Shown in pieces: positions 28,864-38,200 of a stretch of 64,000 bases of DNA. A model generated the notes under the pieces. That model was not told where the DNA came from, made no database searches, and was given only the letters and a program-made list of their open reading frames with translations. Both the position numbers and the translations under genes were made by a program. Source of the DNA: a virus; IMG/VR virus record IMGVR_UViG_3300042542_005279, positions 17,617 to 81,616 of that record; one strand, 5' to 3'. The first letter of the stretch is position 1; each line of letters opens with the position of its first letter.

Positions 28864-30243
28864 TTAATTAACTTGTTGTTTTTCTTTTCTTTTATCCATC
28901 AATTCTTTCATTCTTTGACGACGCTTTTCTTCTTGGTTTTCTTCGTGACCCAAGAATGTTGTGGATGATTCAACATCAATCTCTAACATCGCATTATCAA
29001 ATTTACAATTTTCAAAGATGACACCATCGTCACCGATACGAGATTTTGTAATCGCAATTGTTGCCAATTTCATCTCTTTTTGTTGTAAGGTTTTCGCCAC
29101 CGATATGATAACGTGACCTACTTGTGCTTTCTTAATTGAACCCCCCATTTGGTCTGTGGTTACGACCTCTGATGAAATAGATGACCTATTTCCTTGTGTT
29201 GCGGTCCAACCCACCAAAGATAGTTCGTGACACATTGCTTCAAACCCTCTCATTACTGACCCCTCACTTTTCCACTCATCTTCAAGTTGTCTGTCAGGTA
29301 AAACACAATCAATGTAGTCCAATAAAATCATATCGATTTGTTGTCCGTCAGCAATTAACTTTCGAATTGAGTTTTTGATTTGATTCATAGACAAAGTATC
29401 GGAAGCATATTTTTGCAAAATTAACTTATTATTCATAGTTCCTTCAACTTCTTTTACCTTTTTCAAAACTTCTTCTTTCTTGAGTGTTAAATCGTCGGGA
29501 TGTATTCCTGTCCATAGAACAATATGTTTTCTTTGAATAATCTTTGGGTTGTCTTCAAAGAATATCTGTAACACATTGTATCCCATATTAAACGCATGGT
29601 TTGCTACTTTAGTTAGTAAAGTGGATTTACCCACACCCGTAGGTGCTAAGATAACACCAATTTCTCCTTTTGCCAAACCACCTTTTAATAATCTGTCAAT
29701 ACCTGGGATACCCATAGGTATTGGGTGTCTGTAATCCTCATTCAATACCTCATCCAAGTTTGAGAACACATCCATAAGGGATGTCTCTCTTTCACCTACT
29801 TGTAATGCGGATTTAAATAATTCTTCAATTGTGTCATAACTTTCAAACTCCCCTCCGTCGATGATTTTTTGAGCCTTTGTCATAGCCTTTGAAACTTCTT
29901 GTTGTTTACAGAATTTCAAAGCCTTTTCTTGTACGAACTGTGGACCGTCAATGTTAACGTCCTTGATTTTTTTCACAGTATCGAGTACAACTTTCGCTAC
30001 CATTTCTTGGGGTAGTTCGCTCCTTGTAATCTGATTTAGAGTTTCAAAAGATGGTGTAACTTCGTATTTCTTATAATACTCCTTAACCATTTGTAGGATG
30101 ATTTTGAAGTATTTGTTCTCGAAATAACTAGGTTCAATAACATCAACAATAGAGTGGGCGAAGTCCTTATCTACAACAATCTGATTAAGTAATTGTAATT
30201 GAAATGATTGTCCTAAATATTCAAAATTTTTCTCGGTCGCCAT
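28864..30243 (-). CDS. Replicative DNA helicase, DnaB/gp41 family
   Basis: The 459-residue product has the two-part architecture of DnaB-type helicases. The N-terminal helical domain (about 1-110) is followed by a RecA-like motor from about 170. Walker A is APTGVGKST (200-208), Walker B is MILLDYID (305-312), and the segment [12 protein letters not shown] carries the sensor Gln of motif 3. The C-terminus is a charged helix ([20 protein letters not shown]). In T4 this role belongs to gp41, which unwinds the fork as a hexamer. The leader has one of the few clear Shine-Dalgarno sequences in the window (AAGGAG, 8 bases before ATG) plus a late-type box at 30266-30272. nrdB and nrdA follow in the same operon. 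Confidence 0.9.
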   Translation of the reverse strand: MATEKNFEYLGQSFQLQLLNQIVVDKDFAHSIVDVIEPSYFENKYFKIILQMVKEYYKKYEVTPSFETLNQITRSELPQEMVAKVVLDTVKKIKDVNIDGPQFVQEKALKFCKQQEVSKAMTKAQKIIDGGEFESYDTIEELFKSALQVGERETSLMDVFSNLDEVLNEDYRHPIPMGIPGIDRLLKGGLAKGEIGVILAPTGVGKSTLLTKVANHAFNMGYNVLQIFFEDNPKIIQRKHIVLWTGIHPDDLTLKKEEVLKKVKEVEGTMNNKLILQKYASDTLSMNQIKNSIRKLIADGQQIDMILLDYIDCVLPDRQLEDEWKSEGSVMRGFEAMCHELSLVGWTATQGNRSSISSEVVTTDQMGGSIKKAQVGHVIISVAKTLQQKEMKLATIAITKSRIGDDGVIFENCKFDNAMLEIDVESSTTFLGHEENQEEKRRQRMKELMDKRKEKQQVN

Positions 30244-30265
30244 ATAAAATCTCCTTGATGTATTG

Positions 30266-30272
30266 ATAAATA
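30266..30272 (-). promoter_or_regulatory. Box TATTTAT before helicase gene
   Basis: The coding strand reads TAATATTTATCAA, 22 bases before the ATG, with an AAGGAG ribosome-binding site in between. This puts the replication gene under the same type of box as structural genes. Confidence 0.45.
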
Positions 30273-30725
30273 TTACACATCTAAACTATAATCCGAATAT
30301 TCCAAAGTTAATTTTTTTGTAGAAAAAATCTCTGTCAGGGTGTTCAGAATCGACTTTAATTTTGGGCGGAGGTCTACGGTGTATCTAACTTTTGGGGGGT
30401 AAATCTTCGCGTCGAGGTAACGATTGTATAACACGTTATCTCCGTTTTTAATCATAAGTGAAAAACTCTCTGGACCCTCGATAATTGATGTTTCCATAAT
30501 CTGTGGATTCTCATATATGTCATACATATTGTCTAGCATATAAGATGCGGTTCTCACTCGTAAGTCGGACTTAAACCCGTCAATGAATTCAGAAATGTAG
30601 TCGTGAAGTTCCATTGAGTTACGGGCTTTGTGATTATAACCCCTAACATTGAAAAATCGTTGTACGATAATGTTTCCATTAACTTTGAGTAAAAACTCCA
30701 ACTTGGTTGAATCTTGTTCTTTCAT
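30273..30725 (-). CDS. Unknown protein in replication operon
   Basis: I chose the ATG at 30725 (MKEQDSTKLEFLL), 2 bases after the exonuclease stop, over an upstream start that would overlap that gene by 75 bases. The 150-residue product has a beta-rich core. Recognisable landmarks are VQRFFNVRGYNHKARNS, a helix YISEFIDGFKSDLRVRTASY, and IYPPKVRYTVDLRPKLK. No enzyme motif is visible. Its place between exonuclease and helicase and its compact, ordered sequence suggest a replication accessory protein conserved among related phages, but I cannot name the family. Confidence 0.55.
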   Translation of the reverse strand: MKEQDSTKLEFLLKVNGNIIVQRFFNVRGYNHKARNSMELHDYISEFIDGFKSDLRVRTASYMLDNMYDIYENPQIMETSIIEGPESFSLMIKNGDNVLYNRYLDAKIYPPKVRYTVDLRPKLKSILNTLTEIFSTKKLTLEYSDYSLDV

Positions 30726-30727
30726 AA

Positions 30728-31738
30728 TTAGTTTTTTTGATTTTTGAATTTCTTTTTTTCTTTTCTTGTTAGTTTCATTATTGGTCTTAAGAATTCTACC
30801 CACGCATCGTCGGTTTTGGGTAGGAATTTAAATATTCCGTCATCCATCATCATTTTGATTAGGTTCTTATACCCCCTACCATCAGGGTCCAAGGTTTCTT
30901 TATAATATTCTTCAACAATAGTTTTACCTTGGTCTGTGATAAGTGGTTCAGACAAATCAATTATCTTTTGATTAATCACAAAAAATTCTTCACCATAAAT
31001 TCCGTCTTTTGTTTTACCTGTGAGTAGATTTTTAAGGGCCGTGTTTTCTTTGTCCTCTTTGAGGAGTTGTTCTGCTTTTGACAAAATATCACTAAAGGTG
31101 ATGGGATTTTCAAGTATCTCGGGAAATAATTTCACCAAAGTTTTTTCTCCCATCAAACGAATACCATCGATATTGTCTGACGTATCACCACAAACAATTT
31201 TGGTTGTTTTGATATTATAGTGGGGAAACTCCAAGTCCTTATTTTTAATCATATCACCCATCTTATACGTTCTTTTTTGTTGGGGTGAATATACAGAGAC
31301 CTTTTCAGAAATTAATTGTGTTAAATCCCTATCTGATGAAAAAATTGTTTTTTGTTCATCTTCTGATATATGACAATAATATGCAATCAGGTCATCAGAT
31401 TCGTTATTTTCAACTTCAATCTGTCTTACAAACATTTCCTCCAAATATTGTTTTATTCGTTCTTTTTGTTTGTAAAATGATTCCTTCTTTTGGTCCGTCT
31501 CGGTTGAGGTTCTGTTTTCCTTATATTTTGGATATATTAGTTTTCTTGTGGATGAATTTGATTCACCATCCCACATAACAACTACCTTATCAAAGTTTTG
31601 TTCTTCAATGAACCTTCGGAGGGTATTTAAAAAATGATAAATACCTCCGATGTGTTCACCTTTATGATAATACTCCTTTACCCCGTAAAACCCAATTTTC
31701 AAAAGGTTATTACCATCAACTAAAAGTGTTTTTGTCAC
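30728..31738 (-). CDS. 5'-3' exonuclease / RNase H (FEN family)
   Basis: The 336-residue product has the PIN-like flap nuclease core. Metal-binding acids are D8 (LLVDGNN), D57 (VVMWDGES), E113/D115/D116 (NESDDLIA), D136/D138 (SSDRDLTQ) and D185/D188 (CGDTSDNIDG). The last is followed by the helix-hairpin-helix segment RLMGEKTLVKLF that grips DNA. In T4 the corresponding RNase H removes RNA primers and 5' flaps on the lagging strand. The start is a GTG (VTKTLLVDGNN). No late box or strong Shine-Dalgarno is seen before it; it lies 39 bases after uvsX and is presumably read from the same transcript. Confidence 0.88.
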   Translation of the reverse strand: MTKTLLVDGNNLLKIGFYGVKEYYHKGEHIGGIYHFLNTLRRFIEEQNFDKVVVMWDGESNSSTRKLIYPKYKENRTSTETDQKKESFYKQKERIKQYLEEMFVRQIEVENNESDDLIAYYCHISEDEQKTIFSSDRDLTQLISEKVSVYSPQQKRTYKMGDMIKNKDLEFPHYNIKTTKIVCGDTSDNIDGIRLMGEKTLVKLFPEILENPITFSDILSKAEQLLKEDKENTALKNLLTGKTKDGIYGEEFFVINQKIIDLSEPLITDQGKTIVEEYYKETLDPDGRGYKNLIKMMMDDGIFKFLPKTDDAWVEFLRPIMKLTRKEKKKFKNQKN

Positions 31739-31777
31739 TTAATTGTTTTTAAATTGTTTGTAAAAAAATTCTTGATG

Positions 31778-32764
31778 TTATTCATCAATTTCTGATTCGG
31801 ATTCATCTAGTAAAATCTCACCAGTTCCCGAAAGTATTGCGTTCCAATAATGTGAGTATTGTTTCTTATATTGTTCTAACGCCTCTTTAGTGTCACTAAT
31901 ATATCCTTGTGGTACTGCGATAATCTTACCATCTTTATATCCCAAACCATTTACGTGGTTTTTAATAATAGATACTTTGGTTCTAATCGCATAAGACACA
32001 GTTCTTCCGTTTTTAGTTGCGGTAATATGATTGATACCAGCTTTCTTTTGATTTCCAAATAAGAATACCAAAGAAGATGCTAACCAAAGAGCCTCACCAC
32101 CTTTTGCCTTAATTTCAGGTTGTCCGAAAGGATTATCAGGTAAGTCAACCCAAGGTTGGTTAACTACAACCATAGTGTTGTAATATGGGTAATCTTCTTT
32201 CTTTGATTTAGAAATTCTTGAGTGAATACCCATACCAATTTTATCAGCTAGTGCGGATGCGTTATGCATCTTACCTCCCTTTCCCTCAAATGTCATCTTA
32301 CAAGGAATTGAACCAACTGAGTCCCATAAGAATAATAAATTATATGGGATGTCTCCTTTTTCTTGAGCGTCCAACATTTCATTAATGAAGTCAGTTGCCT
32401 GTTCAATGTAATCGAAACTGTCGTTGAATATGAAGTCTCCGTCCCACTCTCCGTTACTATTTTTTTCGGCAACCAATCCTAGTTCGATTGCGTGTTCCCA
32501 AGACCATTTTTTTTCTGTGATGATGAAAACAGGAATATGTCCTTTTCTCTGAGCATCAGCTCCAGCTAAAATCATCGCGGTAGTTTTAGAGGAATTTGAG
32601 TGTCCCAAAAACATATTGATACCACCCATAATCGGACCTGGTAATCCACAAGCCCCCATAAAGGCCTCACCACAATTATAATAACTTTCGGGTTTGTACT
32701 TTGTTTTAGTAGAAAACTTATCTTTAATACTACTTAACCCGATTTCTTTTTTCTTTAACGCCAT
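31778..32764 (-). CDS. uvsX: UvsX/RecA-like recombinase
   Basis: The 328-residue product (ATG at 32764, MALKKKEIGLSS) is a RecA-family strand-exchange ATPase. Walker A is GHSNSSKTT (54-62), an unusual but UvsX-like form with Asn-Ser. Walker B is LLFLWDS (143-149). The segment KAKGGEALWLASSLVFLFG carries the usual loop 2 region and strand. In T4, UvsX works with gp32 and the helicase in recombination-dependent replication; all three are encoded within 4 kb here. A longer reading from 32833 would overlap the upstream small gene by 68 bases and adds a sequence unlike RecA proteins, so I rejected it. The upstream gene ends 2 bases before this start. Confidence 0.92.
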   Translation of the reverse strand: MALKKKEIGLSSIKDKFSTKTKYKPESYYNCGEAFMGACGLPGPIMGGINMFLGHSNSSKTTAMILAGADAQRKGHIPVFIITEKKWSWEHAIELGLVAEKNSNGEWDGDFIFNDSFDYIEQATDFINEMLDAQEKGDIPYNLLFLWDSVGSIPCKMTFEGKGGKMHNASALADKIGMGIHSRISKSKKEDYPYYNTMVVVNQPWVDLPDNPFGQPEIKAKGGEALWLASSLVFLFGNQKKAGINHITATKNGRTVSYAIRTKVSIIKNHVNGLGYKDGKIIAVPQGYISDTKEALEQYKKQYSHYWNAILSGTGEILLDESESEIDE

Positions 32765-32765
32765 A

Positions 32766-32984
32766 TTAAATTTCGTATTTGTAGAATTGTTCCAAATTTT
32801 CCAACTTGTCTTGTGCGTTGGCTCTTTTCTCAATTAACTTATCCATTTCTTCAATATGTTGTGGATGTTCTCCAATACCAACAGGATTTGTGAAATAAAC
32901 AAGTAATGATGACTCAGCATCCAACATTTCGCTCTCGTATTTCTTCTTGAGAGCCTCGTACATTTTTAATTGAATTTTTTGCAT
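32766..32984 (-). CDS. Small coiled-coil protein between SSB and UvsX genes
   Basis: The 72-residue protein is nearly all helix (MYEALKKKYESEMLDAESSL, then IEEMDKLIEKRANAQDKLEN), with a short break at FTNPVGIGEHPQ. It has no Cys or enzymatic motif. It ends 2 bases before the uvsX start and has a box 22 bases upstream. The tight linkage with uvsX and SSB suggests a mediator or regulator of recombination filament loading (the position of a UvsY-like factor), but T4 UvsY is larger and no homology was seen, so the function is open. Confidence 0.6.
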   Translation of the reverse strand: MQKIQLKMYEALKKKYESEMLDAESSLLVYFTNPVGIGEHPQHIEEMDKLIEKRANAQDKLENLEQFYKYEI

Positions 32985-33005
32985 ATAAATTAGTTTTTAA
33001 TGTAA

Positions 33006-33012
33006 ATAAATA
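33006..33012 (-). promoter_or_regulatory. Box TATTTAT before 32984 gene
   Basis: The coding strand reads TTTATTTATTTAC directly after the SSB terminator, 21 bases before the small gene. It could simply be the T-rich tail of the terminator, so this instance is weaker. Confidence 0.3.
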
Positions 33013-33051
33013 AAAAGCATGGACACTTTGTCTATGTAAATGTCCATGCTT
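33010..33051 (-). terminator. Intrinsic terminator after SSB gene
   Basis: A perfect 11-base-pair inverted repeat (AAGCATGGACA at 33015-33025, TGTCCATGCTT at 33041-33051) with a 15-base loop is followed on the coding strand by TTTTTATTTATTT. It starts 11 bases after the SSB stop codon. Confidence 0.88.
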
Positions 33052-33061
33052 AAGTTTGAAA

Positions 33062-33910
33062 TTAGAATGGTAAATCTTCGTCAGGTGCGTCCATTGACTG
33101 TGGGTCTTGAACTGATGCAGAACCACCGATAGATGCGGTGCCTACGGATGAATCACCGTAAACGTATTTTCCTGCGTCTGAGTCCCAACGTGGAGTTTCA
33201 CCACGAGCAATCGCCTCTAAATAATCTTCGGGTTTTTTTGAATATACGTCAGCCCAAGTTAGTTCATCTTCCAACCAAGATTTTGATGTATCAGCATCTT
33301 CGTGAAGTGGTTGTGGGTCATCGTACATAACCGCTTGAATTACGGTATAAGGTTTTCCGTTGTTTGCCTTTGTTTTGGTAAGTTCCAAGATAAGGTCACG
33401 TCCTTTTTCAGAATCGGTAATGTCACCTTTTGCTCTCCAAATAGGAATGATTTTGTCCAAGATACCTTCTTTTTTGTAGTTGTGTTTAAATCTCCAAAAC
33501 TTAGGTCCGTCTTGTTCTGCGTCACGGTCAACAACTTTTACGATATAAAATAGTCGTGAGCGGTAGTTGCCGGCAAGTTTCTTGTCCGCCTCTTTACCTG
33601 TTGACATCAGTTCTTCGTAAAGTTCGTTAAGTGGTGAACGCTCATTGTCGTTTTTACCTGGGTCATAAAGTTTTACCCATTTTCCATCTACTTGTACCTC
33701 GTGATACCATACCTCTTTAAAAGGTGAACTACCATCGGGAGTTGGTAAAATACGAAGTCGTTTTTGTCCTTGATTTTCTTTATCGCCGAGAACCGCAGCG
33801 AAATACTTTTTCATTCTTTCGTCCTGACTCATCTTTGGAGATGAGGACGAGCTTGACTTTTGTTGTTTTTCATACTGAGCCAAAACAGCATCCATTGAAT
33901 TTGTCGCCAT
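33062..33910 (-). CDS. gp32-like single-stranded DNA-binding protein
   Basis: The 282-residue product has the gp32 layout. A helical N-terminal segment (MDAVLAQYEKQ, Ser run, MSQDERMKKYFAAVL) is followed by a core OB-like region (KRLRILPTPDGSSPFKEVWY, KKLAGNYRSRLFYIVKVVD, GPKFWRFKHNYKKEGILDKI) and an acidic flexible C-terminus ending PDEDLPF. The core aromatic/basic pattern is typical of T4-like SSBs. No cysteine occurs in the whole protein, so the Cys-based zinc site of T4 gp32 is absent. The C-terminal tip resembles the DDIPF-type tail of bacterial SSB that recruits partners. The gene is insulated by terminators on both sides and has its own vegetative-type promoter. Confidence 0.85.
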   Translation of the reverse strand: MATNSMDAVLAQYEKQQKSSSSSSPKMSQDERMKKYFAAVLGDKENQGQKRLRILPTPDGSSPFKEVWYHEVQVDGKWVKLYDPGKNDNERSPLNELYEELMSTGKEADKKLAGNYRSRLFYIVKVVDRDAEQDGPKFWRFKHNYKKEGILDKIIPIWRAKGDITDSEKGRDLILELTKTKANNGKPYTVIQAVMYDDPQPLHEDADTSKSWLEDELTWADVYSKKPEDYLEAIARGETPRWDSDAGKYVYGDSSVGTASIGGSASVQDPQSMDAPDEDLPF

Positions 33911-33943
33911 AAATAATGTATTAAATTGTTAAATTGTTTCAGA

Positions 33944-33972
33944 AATATAGTGTGTAAAAGTGGGGTTGTCAA
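33944..33972 (-). promoter_or_regulatory. Vegetative-type promoter for SSB gene
   Basis: The coding strand has TTGACA (33972-33967), a 17-base spacer and TATATT (33949-33944), 33 bases before the ATG. It also reads as TTTGACA and TATATTTC, which fits the Bacteroidota -33 TTTG and -7 TAnnTTTG pattern except for the last base. It is the best promoter of this kind in the window. Confidence 0.7.
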
Positions 33973-33974
33973 AT

Positions 33975-34002
33975 GAAAAAGGGTGATTACTCACCCTTTT
34001 TT
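33975..34002 (-). terminator. Intrinsic terminator overlapping a stop codon
   Basis: On the coding strand AAAGGGTGA, a GTAA loop and TCACCCTTT form a 9-base-pair stem followed by TTTTT. The stop codon TAA of the 33987-34328 gene lies within the loop, so the end of the gene is part of its terminator. Confidence 0.85.
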
Positions 34003-34328
34003 AAAACTCTTAAAGAAGTTGTCGAATATAGTTGGGGATTAACATTCTTTAATCCATATGTATCCTTGAACCATTTTTTGAAAAATTGTTTTACTTGGTC
34101 GTCATTTACCGTGAAATCTGCTTTTATTTTAGAAAATACTTTGTGTATATGAACTACCATATCCTTTGTTTTTTTATTATATTGAAATATGGGTTCATCT
34201 TTGGTATTGACATAAAATATCGTGTCAGGATAATCCTTATGTTTTCTTGGTTTGAAATGGTCGAAATACTTATTTGCGTAAAGCGTAAGTGCATCCTCCA
34301 ATTGTTTATTCAAAACTATTACTTTCAT
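33987..34328 (-). CDS. Small basic protein, unknown
   Basis: The 113-residue product is basic and aromatic (for example YANKYFDHFKPRKHKDYPD and QVKQFFKKWFKDTYGLKNVN). The predicted fold is a helix, a two- or three-strand sheet (IFYVNTKDEPIFQYN, DMVVHIHKVFS) and two helices. No Cys and no enzyme motif are present. The basic surface would suit nucleic-acid binding. It begins 2 bases after the stop of the 34331-35029 gene and is the last gene of that operon, with its terminator built into the stop region. No family is recognised. Confidence 0.55.
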   Translation of the reverse strand: MKVIVLNKQLEDALTLYANKYFDHFKPRKHKDYPDTIFYVNTKDEPIFQYNKKTKDMVVHIHKVFSKIKADFTVNDDQVKQFFKKWFKDTYGLKNVNPQLYSTTSLRVLKKGE

Positions 34329-34330
34329 AA

Positions 34331-35029
34331 TTATTTAACTTCAACAGGTTTTTCGTTACCAGGGAAATCTCTGAAACTATCTTTAATTTCTGATGGTGAA
34401 AAATCTTTAACCTCATCAGTTGTTAAAACATATTCATTTTTTCCTGATTTTTCCATTTCTTCTTCTTTATCAACGAAGAAATCTGAAAGTTTTTGGTTAT
34501 ATGGACCCGAATCCAAACTTCTCAATTCTAATTTCTCCTGTGCCGTTTTTGGTCTATATTTTTCAACTTTTGCCTCCAATGAATCAATCTTTGATACCAA
34601 TTTATCCATGTCGGCTAATTTGTTTTGTAATGTTTCAAGTTGTCCAAATAAATCATTGAAGTACGATTCTTGTTTTTCTTCAATTGATTTTTGAGATGTA
34701 ACCAAATCTGTAATGTCTAATTCTTCGGTTCCTTCTCCTTTTTCTTGGGATTCTCCTTCAGCACCAATTTTTTCAACATCGGGGTCGTTTTCAACATCAA
34801 TAGGTTGTGGTTCAGCGGGAGCCGCGGGTGCGGCTCCGGGTGCTGCAGGTGGTGGAGGTACCGCACCTGGGTCAGCGGGTGGTAAAGCCCCTGCCGCAGG
34901 GTCTGCTGGCGGTGCATCAGGTGGTGGAGGAACGTCTAACGCTTCTTGTTCATAGATATATCTATTTATTTGATTGTATCTTCTTAATTCTTCTAAAATT
35001 TTCTTATCAACACTCATTTTTTTAACCAT
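34331..35029 (-). CDS. Ala/Pro-rich linker and coiled-coil protein
   Basis: The 232-residue product opens with a helix (ILEELRRYNQINRYIYEQE). Residues about 35-78 are an Ala-Pro-rich linker (repeated PPPDAPPADP, APGAAPAAPAEP), then a short acidic region. A long coiled coil follows (QESYFNDLFGQLETLQNKLA, DKLVSKIDSLEAKVEKY, about 112-160). The linker is conspicuously more GC-rich than its surroundings. The start overlaps the upstream stop by 8 bases; an in-frame ATG at 35017 (MSVDKK) is an equally good start. It lies at the end of the tail hub operon. The shape suits a whisker, scaffold or tether, but no function is shown. Confidence 0.6.
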   Translation of the reverse strand: MVKKMSVDKKILEELRRYNQINRYIYEQEALDVPPPPDAPPADPAAGALPPADPGAVPPPPAAPGAAPAAPAEPQPIDVENDPDVEKIGAEGESQEKGEGTEELDITDLVTSQKSIEEKQESYFNDLFGQLETLQNKLADMDKLVSKIDSLEAKVEKYRPKTAQEKLELRSLDSGPYNQKLSDFFVDKEEEMEKSGKNEYVLTTDEVKDFSPSEIKDSFRDFPGNEKPVEVK

Positions 35030-35249
35030 TTAATAGTTGTTTTATACCCGATGCGGTTTCAACCTGAATTTTCTTAGATTGATTCATTGTATTGTCTACT
35101 CTTTCGATAAGACCATCTTTCATTCTTACGGTGTAACATTCACCGCTGTCCAAATCACAAACTTGTTTTGAACCATTCCCTAAATCTTTTTCGGATATTC
35201 TTGTATTCTTACCAAGGTAACTATCCAATATATTTTTAACTGAGCTCAT
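35022..35249 (-). CDS. Small protein in tail hub operon, unknown
   Basis: The 75-residue product has a short helix (SVKNILDSYLGK) followed by a beta-hairpin core (VCDLDSGECYTVRMKDGLIE with two Cys) and a C-terminal helix (ASGIKQLLNG). No catalytic motif is seen. It has a box 16 bases before the start and is followed directly by the coiled-coil protein with an overlap. It is probably a late protein; nothing in it names a role. Confidence 0.55.
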   Translation of the reverse strand: MSSVKNILDSYLGKNTRISEKDLGNGSKQVCDLDSGECYTVRMKDGLIERVDNTMNQSKKIQVETASGIKQLLNG

Positions 35250-35265
35250 ATTATTTTATTTTTAT

Positions 35266-35272
35266 ATAAATA
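35266..35272 (-). promoter_or_regulatory. Late box TATTTAT before 35249 gene
   Basis: The coding strand reads GATATTTATATAA, 16 bases before the ATG. Confidence 0.45.
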
Positions 35273-35289
35273 TCATCATTTATTGTAAA

Positions 35290-38200
35290 TTACAAACCTA
35301 AAATCTGTGCTTGTTGAATTGCTGATTTTATATTTTTTATTCTATCTTTACATTGTTGGGTTGGGAAAATTTCTTTTTCATAATTAGTTGTATTATCTTC
35401 AATAGGCCATGATGTAAATAACAATCTATCCATTTCCTCAGATAATTTGTCTAAGTTGTTTATTTTACCTTGAATATCTTTGATTTCACCCTTACTTAAT
35501 AATTTTGTATCCACTTTCGCCTTAAAATATTCAATACCAAATTTTATAAAGTCGTTTGGCGAACCGAATGTTGCAAACGCCATTTCTTTATCACTACTAG
35601 GTAGTGTACCACAGAAATAACTTTCAGTCAGTAAACTATTTCTTGGTCCATATTGTATTTCTACTTTATTAACTTTCAAATCTAATCGTAAATTTACGAA
35701 ATTACTTTCATAACCTTCAAAACCTGTAGATGTTCGGTTATTTATCCACATTAAACACCACATAGTATAATTTATCTTTGTTTTTACTCTATTGTCTATT
35801 GCTGACATTGACGAAGTATATCCCGTTAATAAATCTATTGTTTCTTTGAAACTTAAAGTGACATTTTGTGGTGCTGTAATTGGTTGGAATTTATCAAATA
35901 TAGGATTTGTTTTACATAAATCTGCGGATGATGGTTGTGGGTTTTTAGCGGCATCTTGTTGATTTTGTTTTTCTTGAGCCGTGTTTTGTGATGGTGTTGA
36001 ATTTCCTTCAGACGCTGAATTAGGTTGTTTTACTTGACTAAAAACAGTATTTACTAAATTAGTTAGAACACCTTGTATATAACTATCTACATCAGGTAAA
36101 CTGAAAATTGATTGTCTAACCCCCTCAAATTGTGTTGTAAAATTACCAGGTGTTATTGTGTGATTAACACCTAATATCATGTAAGAACCTGCAAACATAG
36201 GTACATGTCTCAAATTAAAATACATCATAGGTTGTATCATGGCATTTCCCATCATTTGTATTGTACAACCATAACTCCTTGTTTTGTACAAGTTGTATAA
36301 TGAAACATTCTGCGTTGATGTTTTTCTATTACCTGCTTGATTTGCCATATCATTCAACTGTTGTAATGTTTCAGATGTTGGTTTTCCATTATCTTGACTG
36401 ACAGAAATGTTAGTAAATACATTTTGGTTTTGTAACCCCATATCTACAGTAAAACCAACTACCCTATTTGATTTACCCCAATCATTTTTATTAACCAAAT
36501 TATCAATTAAAGTGTTTCTATCTAATTTTTGGAAATAAATTCCGTCATCTTGATAAGCATATTCAGGTTTGTTAATTTGTGGATGTTCAGATGGTTTCCC
36601 CGCATAAAAACAAACCATTTTAGGTCCTGAGTTTCTATAATCTACGTTAGGATGAGTTCCAAACATATCATTTGCAAACTCCAATGAATTTTCCACTTTA
36701 GGTATTGCATTTTTGATTGGGTCTTGGACATTATAAAAATTAACGAAAGCGGGTAACGCCATAACCTGAAAGTTGTTCATTTGTAAAACTGACTGTATGT
36801 AATATAATAAATTACTTGTGGCATTAATAGTTGTGAGTAAATTGTTTAAACCAAAAATATCAACCAAAACTTTATCACCGATATCTCTACTTGCTCTATC
36901 GATTAACATCAAGTCCTCAAAAATTGTTTTGTATTTCAAATCATACCCAGCAATCCATCTATCATTTGTGGATTTAAGTGATTCCCATATATCCACTTTA
37001 CCTTGAGCGCCAATCAACTGCGAAGAAAGATTACTTTGTGGTGTGAAAGATACATTTTGTAGATTTTTTTGTAGTTTAGAAAAAGTTGATATCAAAACTA
37101 AATCTTGAAACTTATTATTTTTATTTACTAAATTAAGAATATCTGAATAAAACTTATTTTTGTTGTAACTACTGTCATTCGCTTTTTGCGACGCATATAT
37201 TTTTATCAGAGGTGCTAATGTTTCTACGTTTTCAACGCTGAATTCGATATTATTATCAATAAAGAAATCAAAAATCGTTGAGCCCGTATCTGTATATTTC
37301 ATACCTTCAGCTTGTGAGAAACCTACATTTAATAATAAACTATTCCATACATTTGGATATTGAGCAGTAACCGCACTTAAAGGTTTAGTGAAGTTTTTAT
37401 TAGGAAGAGCGTTAGGTGTATAATTAGAATAGGGTAAAGGTTTTATCGGGTCTACCACGCTATCCACACCAAATTTTTTCGTGGATGAATTAGTGAATGA
37501 TAAAAATAGTTGTTTATCGTATTCACCAGGATTACCATATTTAAATAAAATATCGTATTCCATAAAAGATTGAATAATTGGTTTTATTACTTTATATTGT
37601 TCTTTTTGTAGCTCTGAAATACTCAAACCTTTTTTATCGATAGTTATTCTCATCATTTCCGTAAACATTTTATGGAAATTTTGTGTTATAAAAACAGTAT
37701 CTGTAACTCCTGATGAGGGTAACTGTGAAAAATCAATTGGTTGAAAGTCATAACGAGATAATGAAAAATTCAAAAATATTCTTTCCATCTCATCCAATAT
37801 TTCTTTTTTGAATCCACTAGTAATTTCATCAAAATATGCATATTCGGATGTTTTGGTTAGAGTGAAGTTATCTTGGGATTCAATATCGTTATAAATTTTC
37901 TTTAGATATTGGTTGTATTCTGGTTTTTGTATCTGAGAAGAATCAAACCAACCATAATTCGGTGACATCCAAAATGTTCTTACAGAACCATTGAATAAGG
38001 ATTTATTATCCGTCGGTTCAATTATTTTTTCAGGACTCGCAGTATTATTTGAAAGGTTTTTGAAACATTCATTGAACGATTGATTGAAGTTATTTCCAAC
38101 TGATGGTAATGTGAAGAAACTTGTATCATCATTATTTCTAACAAATGTTGAATATGAATTTAACAGTATTGTTCTATTAGGGTTTTGTTTGTCGGACCCT

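Noticed and set aside
32764-32833. Longer N-terminus for UvsX
   Set aside because: It would overlap the upstream small gene by 68 bases and adds residues unlike RecA proteins; the ATG at 32764 lies right after that gene's stop.
33909-33915. ATAAATA overlapping the SSB start codon
   Set aside because: It includes the ATG itself, so it cannot be the promoter of that gene. A proper TTGACA/TATATT promoter is upstream.
34086-34694. 202-codon plus-strand frame opposite the coiled-coil and small basic protein genes
   Set aside because: It is a shadow of two real minus-strand genes that have good codon structure, coupling and a terminator. Its own product is Phe/Ser-rich low-quality sequence with no box or ribosome-binding site.
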